A stretch of 64,000 nt of DNA from NCBI RefSeq assembly GCF_001686925.1, contig NZ_LVEN01000010.1, forward strand, positions 1 through 64,000, written 5' to 3'. This document shows, piece by piece, positions 25,541 to 35,002 of the stretch. The position numbers and the translations under genes are program-made. Below the pieces are notes generated by a model. It was not told the origin of the DNA and made no database searches. It saw only the letters and a program-made list of their open reading frames with translations. Source of the stretch: Flavobacterium piscis. Its GTDB lineage: Bacteria > Bacteroidota > Bacteroidia > Flavobacteriales > Flavobacteriaceae. The first letter of the stretch is position 1; each line of letters begins with the position of its first letter.

Positions 25541-27352
25541 ATGACAAAAAATCCCCTACACACTTTTCATATTCCGGTAATGGGACTTGCTTATACGATC
25601 GACAGTCCGATTCGAGTGGCACAATATGGTATTTCGTCTGTAGTTTCTATAGCCGATGATGAATTAATTGAAAAGATGCGTAATTTTTATAGCACTAAAT
25701 TCAATTTCCCATACGAAGAAATTAGCCAGAAATTTCACGATTACAGAGCGGAAAGAATTACATCTTATCTTAATTTGGTAGATAAAATCGTAAAAGACAA
25801 ATTCGAGAATTTTAAAAACGAATTGATAGAAAGTAAAACTGCGGTAGAAAATTACATCGCAATGCTACCCAACACTTCGGATATCAAAAAAGGTTTTCAA
25901 AATCTGCTTGATGACGGAATTTCTTTTAAAGAAAATATTCAAAATTATATCGAATCACATCTATCTCCCGGAGAAATTGATGTGAATATCATGACAAAGC
26001 TCGATAAAGATAATTTCGAAAAAAACGAACAGCTTCCTATTGAATTTAATGATGCTCACGCTGCTTTGAGAGGTTTTGCAAAAAGCAATTTAGAGTCTTC
26101 AGTGGTTCTTTCGGCCGGAATGAATCCAAGATTGTTTAGTTATTTTGAGAATTTTACAGATTTTTTTCCCAATTTAAATAATGAGCTTAAAAAGAAAATT
26201 ATTCTAAAAGTAAGCGATTTTAGATCTGCCATGATTCAGGGTAATTTTTTAGCTAAAAAAGGACTTTGGGTTTCTGAGTACAGAATCGAATCCGGATTGA
26301 ATTGCGGCGGACACGCTTTTGCTACAGATGGCCTTTTATTAGGACCAATATTAGAAGAATTCAAACAAAAAAAGGATCAGCTTGTTCAATCTGCACATGA
26401 GTTGATGACAAAAGTATTACAGCAAAAACAAATTTACGCGCCGGAACATCCTTTACCACTTAAAATTACGGTTCAGGGCGGCGTAGGAACTGCTGAAGAA
26501 CATGAATTTTTATTAGAAAACTACAAAGTAGATTCTGTTGGATGGGGTTCTCCGTTTTTATTGGTTCCTGAAGCAACTTCTGTAGATAAAGCAACCCGCG
26601 AATTATTAATAAACGCAAAAGAAAACGATTTGTATTTAAGTCATATTTCGCCTTTAGGAGTTCCTTTCAATACTGTAAGAGGAACTACAAATGAAATTTT
26701 AAAACAAAAACGAATCGATCAGAATAAAGCCGGAAGTTCCTGCCCAAAGAAATTTCTTGCCTTAAGTAAAGAATACGATCCACACGGAATTTGCACTGCT
26801 TCGAAAAAATTTCAGGATCATAAACTGGAAGAATTAGAAAACCTCAAAAATACCATGTCATCTCAGGCTTTTGAAAAAGCAAAATTTGCCATTACTGAGA
26901 AATCTTGTTTATGTGTGGGTTTGGCAAATGCATCATATTTAGAGAATGACATTAAAATAAAAGGTCAGGCACAAGGAGTAGTAATCTGCCCAGGGCCCAA
27001 TATGGCCTATTTTGACAAAGAAGTTTCTTTATCTGATATGGTGGGTCATATTTACGGAAACAAGTCGGTATTAACAACCAATAACCGTCCGAATTTATTT
27101 GTGAAAGAATTAAAAATGTATGTCGATTATTTTAGAAATGAAATCGAAAATATTTCGGGAGAAATCACAAATGCTCAATTTAAAAAGTGGAATACTTTTA
27201 AAACAAATATTCTGGAAGGGATCGAATATTACAATACGTTACTTTCTCCTGCTTTATACTTTAAACAGGATTTAAATAAAATTAAAAAAGATTTCGATTT
27301 TTATAAATCTGAATTATCTAACATCAAAATACCAACTTTAGAATTAGCTTAA
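25541..27352 (+). CDS. Large conserved-looking protein with nitronate-monooxygenase-like TIM-barrel signature
   Basis: I do not recognise this 603-aa family by name. Residues 309-346 (ITVQGGVGTAEEHEFLL, then VDSVGWGSPFLLVPEA) closely resemble the FMN-phosphate loop of nitronate monooxygenase/2-nitropropane dioxygenase barrels, and the N-terminus (HIPVMGLAYTIDSPIRVAQ) resembles a first barrel strand. An insert of about 130 residues (50-180) is helical. Six cysteines are notable: C255, C401, C418, C456, C458 and C483, four of them in a C-terminal region beyond the barrel motif, which could hold a metal or Fe-S centre. It is a single-gene unit ending at a bidirectional terminator. Confidence 0.5.
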   Translation: MTKNPLHTFHIPVMGLAYTIDSPIRVAQYGISSVVSIADDELIEKMRNFYSTKFNFPYEEISQKFHDYRAERITSYLNLVDKIVKDKFENFKNELIESKTAVENYIAMLPNTSDIKKGFQNLLDDGISFKENIQNYIESHLSPGEIDVNIMTKLDKDNFEKNEQLPIEFNDAHAALRGFAKSNLESSVVLSAGMNPRLFSYFENFTDFFPNLNNELKKKIILKVSDFRSAMIQGNFLAKKGLWVSEYRIESGLNCGGHAFATDGLLLGPILEEFKQKKDQLVQSAHELMTKVLQQKQIYAPEHPLPLKITVQGGVGTAEEHEFLLENYKVDSVGWGSPFLLVPEATSVDKATRELLINAKENDLYLSHISPLGVPFNTVRGTTNEILKQKRIDQNKAGSSCPKKFLALSKEYDPHGICTASKKFQDHKLEELENLKNTMSSQAFEKAKFAITEKSCLCVGLANASYLENDIKIKGQAQGVVICPGPNMAYFDKEVSLSDMVGHIYGNKSVLTTNNRPNLFVKELKMYVDYFRNEIENISGEITNAQFKKWNTFKTNILEGIEYYNTLLSPALYFKQDLNKIKKDFDFYKSELSNIKIPTLELA

Positions 27353-27356
27353 AACT

Positions 27357-27391
27357 CAAAAACCCCGATTTAAATTTAAATCGGGGTTTTT
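27357..27391. terminator. Bidirectional terminator hairpin
   Basis: AAAAACCCCGATTTAAA and TTTAAATCGGGGTTTTT form a perfect long stem between convergent genes ending at 27352 (+) and 27412 (-). Confidence 0.85.
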
Positions 27392-27411
27392 ACTTTTATA
27401 TAGAAATTGTT

Positions 27412-27849
27412 CTACTCTTTTTTCTTTTTGCTATCAATAACAGCACCAGTTCCGGTTCCTAAAGCAGCTCCGGCTAAACCACCAATGATGGCACCTTCAC
27501 CTTTTTTCTTACTCACAATAGCTCCTGTTGCAGCACCAACTCCAGCACCAATTACAGCACCTTTAGCAGTAGCACTCCATCCTTTCTTTTTGGTTGTTGT
27601 AGTTGTAGTTCCATTTGCTTGTTGATGTACTACTACAACTTTTTGAGATTCTACTTTTTGTTGTTCTACCTTTTGCTGCTCTTTAAGGGTTGCCATTTCT
27701 GTTTTCATCGAATCAATAACTCTTTGTTTATTAATTTCAACTTTCATTGAATCAATACTAGCCTGTTTGGCTTTATTGATATCTTCTTTTCCCTGATTCT
27801 GACACGAAACGATTGTTAAAGCGGCGAATAAAATATATAAGGCTTTCAT
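27412..27849 (-). CDS. Glycine-zipper lipoprotein
   Basis: This 145-aa protein has a lipoprotein signal ending at Cys16 (LTIVSC). A charged, glutamine-rich, probably coiled-coil segment (about 20-70) and a short threonine/lysine tract follow. The glycine-zipper region (about 93-138: AVIGAGVGAATGAIVSKKKG, AIIGGLAGAALGTGTGAVID) is like that of YMGG/OmpA-type envelope proteins. It is probably anchored in the outer membrane, with unknown function. Its glycine-rich DNA explains a proline/alanine-rich ORF on the other strand, which is not a gene. Confidence 0.75.
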   Translation of the reverse strand: MKALYILFAALTIVSCQNQGKEDINKAKQASIDSMKVEINKQRVIDSMKTEMATLKEQQKVEQQKVESQKVVVVHQQANGTTTTTTKKKGWSATAKGAVIGAGVGAATGAIVSKKKGEGAIIGGLAGAALGTGTGAVIDSKKKKE

Positions 27850-28093
27850 AATTGTAGTTTTTTAAATTATTACACTACAAATTAAAGAAAATTTGTTTTA
27901 CTGAAGTTACATGATTCAGATTAATGATTATATAATTTCAAGATTGCATTTAAAAATAGACACGGATGAAACGGATTGCTAAAACAAAACGCGGATTTAA
28001 ACGGATTTTTTTTTATCGACTGGATGTTTGTTTCACGCAGATTTAAAAAGATTTAAGCAGATTGTTTTTTAAGTTACTGACTAAAAATAATCA

Positions 28094-28313
28094 CGCAATC
28101 CCGATAGTTATCGGGCGCCAAGTCGCACAGTTTTTTTCATTTTATGTCATTTCGACGAAGGAGAAATCTTCGCGAGAAGCTCGACAAAGATTTGATTCTC
28201 GTTGCAGAGTTACTTGCGAAGATTTCTCCTTCGTCGAAATGACAAACAGTACGATAAGCACTATTTTTATTAAAAACTTTGCGCCTTTGCTCCCGATAAC
28301 TATTGGGATTGCG
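28094..28313. repeat. Nested palindromic element with perfect 28-bp inner inverted repeats
   Basis: The inner arms at 28146-28173 and 28216-28243 (GTCATTTCGACGAAGGAG... against its complement) match 28 of 28. The outer arms at 28094-28115 and 28292-28313 (CGCAATCCCGATAGTTATCG...) match with one mismatch. The element has no ORF of its own and looks like a MITE- or REP-type insertion next to kynU. The flanking part of the spacer (27957-28075) has CGGATTTAAACGGATT-like repeats. Confidence 0.75.
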
Positions 28314-28316
28314 AGA

Positions 28317-29600
28317 TTATAAACTTTTTCCTAAAATTCCTTTTTTCAGGATTTGTCCAAAGTCATACATATCTTCATAAGAGCAATACAAAGGAACTGG
28401 CGCCAGACGAATTACATTAGGTTCACGCCAATCTGTAATTACTCCGTTTTTCATTAAATAATCGAATAAACATCTTCCTTCTCCGTGTAAAAAAACAGAC
28501 AATTGCGATGCTCTTTCTTCAGGGTTCGAAGGCGTGATGATTTCGAAATTTCCTTTTACTTCTTTATCAATTTCATGCAAAATAAATTCTAAGTAAGAAG
28601 TGATGTGATCTCTCTTTTTAATCAAAGCATCCATTCCAACCTCAGCAAACATTTCTACAGAGGCTAAATATGGCGCTAAAGAAAGTACCGGTAAATTACT
28701 AATTTGCCATCCATCAGCTCCGTGAACAGGATCGAAAGTTGGTTCCATCTTAAAACGGCGTTCTTTATTATGTCCCCACCAACCTGCGAAACGAGGTAAA
28801 TCCGGGTTATTGTGATGTTTTTCGTGTACGAAACAACCAGATGCATTTCCTGGTCCTGAGTTCATGTATTTATAACTGCACCAGGCAGCAAAATCTACGT
28901 TCCAGTCATGAAGGTCTAGTTTGATGTTTCCTGCAGCGTGTGCCAAATCCCAACCTACTTTTGCTCCGGCTTTTTGTCCTGCTTCTGTAATGGTTTTAAT
29001 ATCGAAAACTTGTCCCGTATAATAATTTACTCCGCCAATTAAAACCAAAGCAAGTTCATCACCTACTTCTTCAATTTTAGCCAAAACATCTTCCAGACGA
29101 ATGTTATGTTCGCCTTCACGACGTTTTATTTCTACAATAGCATCTTCTGTTTTATATCCGTGAAAATGTACCTGACTCTGAAACATATATTGATCTGACG
29201 GAAATGCTTTTTCTTCACAGATAATTTTATAGCGTTTGCCTTTTGGCTGATAAAACGAAACCATCAGTAAATGAAGATTCACCGTTAGCGTATTCATTAC
29301 CGTAACTTCTGAAGGCAGGGCACCAACAATTTTACTCAGTGGTTCAGCAAATCTTTCCTGATAATCCCACCAAGGTTTATCGGCATAAAAATGACCTTCT
29401 ACGGCAAGATCTGCCCAGTCGTTCATAACTTCATCGATATATGCTTTGGTGCGTTTTGGCTGTAAACCCAGGGAATTTCCGGTAAAATAAATTACTCTTT
29501 TGTCATTTACCTTAGGAAAAATAAATTGATCCTGATACTGGTTTAATGTGTCTTGCGAATCAAGCTCTCGTGCGAATTCGCGTGTATTTTGAAAAGTCAT
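28317..29600 (-). CDS. kynU: Kynureninase
   Basis: This 427-aa PLP enzyme cleaves kynurenine or 3-hydroxykynurenine to anthranilate or 3-hydroxyanthranilate plus alanine. It shows FTGNSLGLQPKR at the N-terminus (39-50), GWDLAHAAGN (216-225) and the PLP lysine K244 in WCSYKYMNSGPG. With kmo at 12.5-13.9 kb it covers the middle of the kynurenine route to NAD. The two genes are unlinked. No clear -7 element is seen upstream. Confidence 0.93.
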   Translation of the reverse strand: MTFQNTREFARELDSQDTLNQYQDQFIFPKVNDKRVIYFTGNSLGLQPKRTKAYIDEVMNDWADLAVEGHFYADKPWWDYQERFAEPLSKIVGALPSEVTVMNTLTVNLHLLMVSFYQPKGKRYKIICEEKAFPSDQYMFQSQVHFHGYKTEDAIVEIKRREGEHNIRLEDVLAKIEEVGDELALVLIGGVNYYTGQVFDIKTITEAGQKAGAKVGWDLAHAAGNIKLDLHDWNVDFAAWCSYKYMNSGPGNASGCFVHEKHHNNPDLPRFAGWWGHNKERRFKMEPTFDPVHGADGWQISNLPVLSLAPYLASVEMFAEVGMDALIKKRDHITSYLEFILHEIDKEVKGNFEIITPSNPEERASQLSVFLHGEGRCLFDYLMKNGVITDWREPNVIRLAPVPLYCSYEDMYDFGQILKKGILGKSL

Positions 29601-29689
29601 TGTGTTTTTGTTTTGTCTGCTAAAATAACAAATTTTGTTTGTTTTGTTTCATGTTTTAAGTTTTGCGTTGATATGCTTTGAAGATTTAA

Positions 29690-29850
29690 CCGAAAAGTTC
29701 GCAAGGATTTTTATCTAGGTTAACGTTTATAAACGCTAAGCTCGCAAAGCTTTGCGTGCTTTTGCATTTGGCAAACAGAAACTGCGTAAAAAATATTTGC
29801 GAACTTTGCGTTTAAATTTCGCAAATAATGACAAACTTGAAACCTGAAAC
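29690..29850. repeat. AACTTTGCG-family dispersed repeat
   Basis: The 317-bp spacer between queA and kynU holds no gene. It contains GTTCGCAAGG, CTCGCAAAGCTTTGCG (a short palindrome), GCGAACTTTGCG and similar blocks. Related sequence occurs at 21.18, 46.56 and 57.6 kb. A weak hairpin after queA lies at about 29874-29895. Confidence 0.5.
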
Positions 29851-29917
29851 TTGAAACCATTTTAAATAAAAAAACCCATCATCACTGACAGGTTTTATAT
29901 TTTATCTGAATATCTAA

Positions 29918-30967
29918 TTAGATAATCAACATCGCATCTCCGTAAGAATAGAATTTGTATTCTTCTTTGATTGCTTCATCGTATGCACGTTTCATTAAAT
30001 CATGTCCACAGAAAGCAGAAATCATCATTAATAATGTTGATTTTGGTGTGTGAAAGTTTGTAATCATACAGTTTGCAATACTAAAATCGTGAGGAGGAAA
30101 AATAAATTTATTTGTCCATCCTTCGTAAGGATTTAAAGTATTTTGTGATGAAACTGAACTTTCGATAGCACGCATTGAAGTTGTTCCTACAGCACAAATA
30201 CGTTTTTTCTTCGCTTTTGCCTCGTTTACAATATCACAAGCTTCTTGTTTGATAATCAATTCTTCAGAATCCATTTTGTGTTTAGACAAATCTTCTACCT
30301 CAACCGGGTTAAAAGTTCCTAAACCAACGTGAAGTGTAACTTCAGCAAAATTGATTCCTTTGATTTCTAATTTTTTCAAAAGATGTTTCGAGAAGTGTAA
30401 ACCTGCAGTTGGTGCAGCTACAGCTCCTTCTTCTTTTGCATAAATAGTTTGGTATCTTTCAGCATCTTCAGCTGTTACTTCTCTACTAATGTATTTAGGG
30501 ATTGGAGTTTCTCCAAGTTCTGTCAATTTGTTTCTGAATTCTTCGTAAGAACCGTCATATAAAAAACGTAAAGTTCTACCACGAGAAGTTGTATTGTCGA
30601 TTACCTCAGCAACTAACGAATCGTCATCACCAAAATAAAGTTTGTTTCCAATACGGATTTTACGAGCCGGATCAACCAAAACGTCCCAAAGACGTTGCTC
30701 TGAATTTAATTCTCTTAATAAGAAAACTTCAATTCTTGCTCCTGTTTTTTCTTTGTTTCCGTACAAACGTGCAGGGAAAACTTTTGTATTGTTAAGAATC
30801 AAAACGTCTCCATCATCAAAATAATTGATAACATCTTTAAACATTTTGTGCTCTATAGTTTGTTTTTGACGATCGATTACCATTAAACGAGATTCGTCTC
30901 TGTTTTCTGCCGGGAATTCTGCTAAAAGTTCTTTCGGTAAATTAAATTGAAAATGTGATAATTTCAT
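29918..30967 (-). CDS. queA: S-adenosylmethionine:tRNA ribosyltransferase-isomerase
   Basis: This 349-aa protein transfers and isomerises the ribosyl moiety of SAM onto preQ1-tRNA, giving epoxyqueuosine. Family motifs are visible throughout: [15 protein letters not shown] (19-33), [11 protein letters not shown] (184-194), [10 protein letters not shown] and [18 protein letters not shown] near the C-terminus. It complements queE at 4 kb. The promoter at 31034-31065 gives a leader of about 60 nt that contains an ATCAGG/CCTGAT hairpin. Confidence 0.95.
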   Translation of the reverse strand: MKLSHFQFNLPKELLAEFPAENRDESRLMVIDRQKQTIEHKMFKDVINYFDDGDVLILNNTKVFPARLYGNKEKTGARIEVFLLRELNSEQRLWDVLVDPARKIRIGNKLYFGDDDSLVAEVIDNTTSRGRTLRFLYDGSYEEFRNKLTELGETPIPKYISREVTAEDAERYQTIYAKEEGAVAAPTAGLHFSKHLLKKLEIKGINFAEVTLHVGLGTFNPVEVEDLSKHKMDSEELIIKQEACDIVNEAKAKKKRICAVGTTSMRAIESSVSSQNTLNPYEGWTNKFIFPPHDFSIANCMITNFHTPKSTLLMMISAFCGHDLMKRAYDEAIKEEYKFYSYGDAMLII

Positions 30968-31033
30968 TTGAGAAAGTTATGAGTTATAGATTTTCGATCA
31001 GGATTATTTGAAGACCTGATTTTTAATCGTGTG

Positions 31034-31065
31034 CAAATATACGATTGTGAGATAGGCGTTGTCAA
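31034..31065 (-). promoter_or_regulatory. queA promoter
   Basis: On the minus strand TTG (31063-31065), 21 nt and TATATTTG (31034-31041) match the full Bacteroidota consensus. Transcription would start near 31027. Confidence 0.7.
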
Positions 31066-31224
31066 GTGTTTTGATGTTTATTTTCAAAAGTCGTTGATTT
31101 ACTGATGCTTTGACTTGATAAAAAAACGCTTTTTTAACCATATAAGTGATATAAGTTCATTGAATTTAGATACTGAAAAAAAATGTTAGTGTTTTTATTT
31201 GGCTAAAGCCAAAAATCTAAACCT

Positions 31225-31250
31225 AAAAAACCCCTAGTTAAAACTAGGGG
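31225..31250 (-). terminator. Terminator downstream of aroA
   Basis: CCCCTAGTT, aaa and ACTAGGGG-type arms (31231-31250), followed on the minus strand by six T (31225-31230), form a strong terminator. A small TTTGGCT/AGCCAAA hairpin at 31198-31213 follows. Confidence 0.8.
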
Positions 31251-31264
31251 CTATGTGTTTTTTG

Positions 31265-31309
31265 GCCACGAATTCACGAATTATTAAATTGAATTCGTGA
31301 ATTCGTGGC
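31265..31309. repeat. GCCACGAATTCACGAATT inverted repeat, copy 2
   Basis: The arms at 31265-31282 and 31292-31309 are perfect 18-nt inverted copies around a 9-nt loop, located 14 bp beyond the aroA stop. It is the tightest member of the three-copy family in this window. Confidence 0.85.
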
Positions 31310-31322
31310 GAATAATTTTTTT

Positions 31323-32546
31323 TTACAATTCTGAGATTTGAAAATTTAATGTTTTTAAGTCATTCCAAAAATCAGGATATGATTTAGAAACTACTTCAGC
31401 ATCTTCTATAATAATAGGCACTTTTAAAGCCAAAGGTGCAAATGCCATTGCCATACGGTGATCGTTATATGTTCCAATTTTCACATTGTGGTTGATATTT
31501 TCCGAAGCTGTTAAAGTCAAACTGTCATTGGTAACAGAAATATCAGCTCCTAATTTTGTAAGCTCGATTCTAAGTGCTTCTAGCCTGTCTGTTTCTTTAA
31601 TTTTTAAAGTATGAAGGCCTGTCAAATGACAACCGATTCCCAAACCTAAACAAGTCACCACAATGGTTTGTGCAATGTCCGGCGTATTGTTTAATTCGAA
31701 ATTTACAGTTTCATATTTAAAATTCTCTTGTTTTACCAAGGTCATTTTGTTGTTTTGAAACGTAGTTTTCACTCCTAATTTCTCATAAAGTGAAACCAAT
31801 TCAGAATCTCCTTGTAAACTATTTTCTTTATAACTGCTCAATGTGATTGAAGCATTATCAGCCAAAGCTACTAAACTAAAAAAGTAAGATGCGGAACTCC
31901 AATCTGATTCTACAACCATTTCTTTTGAAGCAACACTTTCTTTGGGATAAACTTTAATTACATTTCCTTCAAAACTGGTTTGAATATCTAAATCGTTAAG
32001 CAAAGCCAAAGTCATTTTGATATACGGAATTGAGGTAATTTCTCCTTCTAAAGTTAATTCTAAACCATTTTCTAATTTTGAAGCTACAAGTAAAAGTGCC
32101 GAAATATACTGGCTGCTAACATTTGCTGCCAAAGTAACTTTTGATGCCGTAACTTTTTTTCCTTTTATTCTAATTGGCGGATAACCTTCTTCTTTTTCAT
32201 AAGAGATTTCAACTCCCAATTGTCCTAAAGCTTCTACTAAAATTTTAATCGGACGCTCCTGCATTCTGCTCGAACCTGTCATAACCACTTCGCGACCTTC
32301 GTTTACAGCAAAATAAGCGGTTAAAAAACGCATTGCAGTTCCTGCATGGTGAATGTCTACAATTTCGTCGTTTCCTATTAATGCCTTTTGCATTACCTCG
32401 CTGTCATCAGAGTTTGATGTGTTTGCCAATGTAATATTGGGAAACAATGCTTTTAAAAGCAATAAACGATTCGTCTCGCTTTTTGATCCCGTTACTGCAA
32501 TTTGTCCTTGTAAATTATGTTGAGTTGTTTGAAGTAGTAAATTCAT
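31323..32546 (-). CDS. aroA: 3-phosphoshikimate 1-carboxyvinyltransferase (EPSP synthase)
   Basis: This 407-aa enzyme joins shikimate-3-phosphate and phosphoenolpyruvate in the shikimate pathway. Visible motifs are GSKSETNRLLLLKAL (substrate-binding, 20-34), HHAGTAMRFLTAYF, SSRMQERPIKILVEAL (EPSP signature) and KETDRLEALRIELTKLG near the C-terminus. It is slightly shorter than E. coli AroA, as usual in this phylum. It supplies the aromatic operon at 44.6-48.9 kb but has its own unit. No leader peptide or attenuator is seen ahead of it. Confidence 0.93.
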   Translation of the reverse strand: MNLLLQTTQHNLQGQIAVTGSKSETNRLLLLKALFPNITLANTSNSDDSEVMQKALIGNDEIVDIHHAGTAMRFLTAYFAVNEGREVVMTGSSRMQERPIKILVEALGQLGVEISYEKEEGYPPIRIKGKKVTASKVTLAANVSSQYISALLLVASKLENGLELTLEGEITSIPYIKMTLALLNDLDIQTSFEGNVIKVYPKESVASKEMVVESDWSSASYFFSLVALADNASITLSSYKENSLQGDSELVSLYEKLGVKTTFQNNKMTLVKQENFKYETVNFELNNTPDIAQTIVVTCLGLGIGCHLTGLHTLKIKETDRLEALRIELTKLGADISVTNDSLTLTASENINHNVKIGTYNDHRMAMAFAPLALKVPIIIEDAEVVSKSYPDFWNDLKTLNFQISEL

Positions 32547-32680
32547 TTTTTTAATTGTAAGTTGTAAATTATGAATTATGAATGGTTAGAAACATAATTC
32601 AGTCCCGCAATTTACCACTCCCCACTCATAATTCAAAATTCAAAACTCATAATTCAAAGCTTATGAGTGATATTTCACAA

Positions 32681-33007
32681 TTATTTTAATTTATCGTTGT
32701 TTTTATGACGGTCTTTATCGCGAACTGATTTTAAGTCCATTTTTTTATCAAAAGCGGCTTGTAAATCTATTCCGGTTTGGTTGGCGAGACATAAAACCAC
32801 AAAAACAACATCGGCCAATTCTTCGCCTAAATCTTTGTTTTTATCACTTTCTTTCTCAGATTGTTCTCCGTATCTGCGCGCAATGATTCGGGCAACTTCC
32901 CCAACTTCTTCGGTAAGTTGCGCCATATTTGTAAGCTCATTAAAATAGCGAACACCGTGTTCTTTTATCCACATATCGACATCAAGTTGTGCATTTTTCA
33001 AATCCAT
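32681..33007 (-). CDS. MazG-like nucleotide pyrophosphohydrolase
   Basis: This 108-aa all-alpha NTP pyrophosphohydrolase has the metal-binding pattern EEVGE (E33, E34, E37) and EELAD (E62, E63, D66). The family hydrolyses (d)NTPs to monophosphates and is linked to housecleaning of nucleotide pools. It starts 2 bp after the stop of the DUF3857 gene and is probably the last cistron of that operon, with no obvious functional tie. Confidence 0.85.
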   Translation of the reverse strand: MDLKNAQLDVDMWIKEHGVRYFNELTNMAQLTEEVGEVARIIARRYGEQSEKESDKNKDLGEELADVVFVVLCLANQTGIDLQAAFDKKMDLKSVRDKDRHKNNDKLK

Positions 33008-33009
33008 AG

Positions 33010-35001
33010 TTATATTTTTTTAAGAACAATTTTTTCATTTTGACTGGCAATCATCTTCTGGAAAAGATCTTTTAATCCATTATACTGATCTGCTGCAAAA
33101 ATACTATTGTTAATTTCTTTTGAACTAATTATTCGAATTTTGTTTCCTTCGCCTGATGTATTTAACATATAAACAATCTCTTTATTTTCTGACGCAATCT
33201 TAATAGGATTTGGCAAGGATTCTATTTCATATCCTTCAGGAATTTCAATATTTAAATTGAATTTTTCCTGAGTTGGGTAACCAAAATAAACTGGCATTTG
33301 CCTAATTTCCTGAGTAAACGGATTTTTAGATCTGGTAAAAAACAACAAAGGATTAATAAACATTTTACCTCCAATAATTTCTACCCTATTGTCTGCATTT
33401 AAAGAAAATGTTTCAAGAACAGGTTCCTGAATATTTGTTTTTTTATTATCGATGGTGTAATTTGAAATTTTAGAATCTCCTAATTGTTCTTCTAATTTTT
33501 CAAGATAATTTTCCTGATTCTTATTGGCATTTTCAACTCTGAAAAGATAAGCATCATAATCTGTTCTTTGAATTCTGATCTTACCTTCTATTTTTCCAAG
33601 ATTATCTATTTTGACCATCAAACTGGAATATTCTTTTGACATTGTGCTGGGCACTAAATCAATTTCCTGTGAAGTTCCATCATCTTTTATTAATCTTCCT
33701 TTCCAATTCAAAACATTTAAAGGCAAAATTCCGGGATACGTAAATTTATGTGTTGCGTCCAGTAAAATTTGTTTGTCTTCAATTTGAGCAGCAGCTATTA
33801 CATAGTTAAAACCTGTTCTTGTGGGATAAACAGGAATTCCATTTTGTATGGTACTCACCAACACCGGGTTCACTTCTATTCCCGCCAATTTTAGCAGACT
33901 AATTAATATAAAATTAATCTCTGCCACGTTGCCGGTTTGATCTGTATAAGCTTTTTTAACCCCTTTCTGAGTATAATAATCATTCTCTTCATTCCAGTTC
34001 ATTTTGTTCTGAACGAATTTAAAAATGATGTTCAATCTCTCTTTTTGTGATTCAACATTGGTCAATAATTTTTTAACATCTTCTAGTAAAAAATCTCTTT
34101 CATTAAGTTCTTTACCAAAGCCTTTATCCTTAAAAATAGTATTCGCTACGCCTTCCCAGGTTATCGTATAGTCTTTTACAGGCTGATCCGGATAACGTAC
34201 TCTCTCTAATTCGTGCTGAATAGATCCTTTATAATTATCAATATTATCGATATAGGGCTCTTTCGTCAGTGCCGGAATATCATTTCCTTTATAAAAAGCA
34301 CTTATTTGTTTATAGGATATGCTTTTTGTCTTGTTATAATCATCTTCAAAACTTTGACTGCCGTTGGTCAATTTTGAATCTGTTTCGACTTTATGGCCTC
34401 CTACCAAAATTGGTTTATAAATGTAATACTCTGGAATATCTGTTTTATACTCAAAGTAATTTACCGGAATGTCGTATTGAAAATCAAAATCGGGTAGTTT
34501 TACAATGTTATCCGATTTTAAAATATACTTGTATTCTATAATCGATCCTACTTTTACATTAGGAAGCGTTATTATTTTTTCGTCCCAAAATTTATTTACT
34601 TTTTTCGTAAAAGCGCCCTGATTGCCCAGTTTTGTCTTAACAATTGATTCGTTTTCTAAATTATAAGTTACTGCATTTGAAAACTCTAATCGGTCTTCGC
34701 TCAAATTTTCATAACCAATATAAAAACGCACCTTTTGATCCGCCCAATTTAGTCCTTCTTTTTTATAAATTTTAATTTTAAATTCATAAACATGATTGGC
34801 AGAAAAACCTTTGTCTTTAGTAAACGTAAAAAATGTTTTTCCTTTTTTAAACAAAATTGCAGCAGGCGCAGTTGTATCTTTCGGGTTTGCTTTCTCTTTT
34901 AATTCAGCAACAGTAACTTTTCCCAACTCATAATTTTGAGCACTGCTTTTTGAAATTCCCAGAAGTAAAAAAACAACTATCAGTAAGCTTTGAAACTTCA
35001 T
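33010..35001 (-). CDS. DUF3857/transglutaminase-like exported protein, catalytic Cys missing (copy C)
   Basis: This 663-aa protein has a signal peptide at 1-21, an N-terminal DUF3857 beta domain (about 60-230) and a transglutaminase-like domain (about 320-430). At the position of the nucleophile it has V359 (TGNVAEIN) and at the histidine position N399 (GFNYVIAA), while D415 (LLDAT) is kept. It is therefore probably a non-catalytic transglutaminase fold. The C-terminal third is beta-rich. It is a close paralogue of the protein encoded at 35003-37012, separated from it by 1 nt. The function in the periplasm is unknown. Confidence 0.82.
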   Translation of the reverse strand: MKFQSLLIVVFLLLGISKSSAQNYELGKVTVAELKEKANPKDTTAPAAILFKKGKTFFTFTKDKGFSANHVYEFKIKIYKKEGLNWADQKVRFYIGYENLSEDRLEFSNAVTYNLENESIVKTKLGNQGAFTKKVNKFWDEKIITLPNVKVGSIIEYKYILKSDNIVKLPDFDFQYDIPVNYFEYKTDIPEYYIYKPILVGGHKVETDSKLTNGSQSFEDDYNKTKSISYKQISAFYKGNDIPALTKEPYIDNIDNYKGSIQHELERVRYPDQPVKDYTITWEGVANTIFKDKGFGKELNERDFLLEDVKKLLTNVESQKERLNIIFKFVQNKMNWNEENDYYTQKGVKKAYTDQTGNVAEINFILISLLKLAGIEVNPVLVSTIQNGIPVYPTRTGFNYVIAAAQIEDKQILLDATHKFTYPGILPLNVLNWKGRLIKDDGTSQEIDLVPSTMSKEYSSLMVKIDNLGKIEGKIRIQRTDYDAYLFRVENANKNQENYLEKLEEQLGDSKISNYTIDNKKTNIQEPVLETFSLNADNRVEIIGGKMFINPLLFFTRSKNPFTQEIRQMPVYFGYPTQEKFNLNIEIPEGYEIESLPNPIKIASENKEIVYMLNTSGEGNKIRIISSKEINNSIFAADQYNGLKDLFQKMIASQNEKIVLKKI

Positions 35002-35002
35002 A

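Noticed and set aside
27407..27625. Plus-strand ORF rich in Pro and Ala
   Set aside because: It is the complement of the glycine-zipper region of the lipoprotein at 27412-27849 and has no independent support.
28062..28322. Plus-strand ORF of 86 codons
   Set aside because: It reads through the palindromic element 28094-28313. Its sequence is dictated by the inverted repeats and no family resemblance is seen.
32547..32680. Leader peptide or attenuator before aroA
   Set aside because: The spacer holds only AT-rich TATGAATTATGAA-like repeats; no aromatic-rich short ORF or terminator hairpin with a T run was seen.
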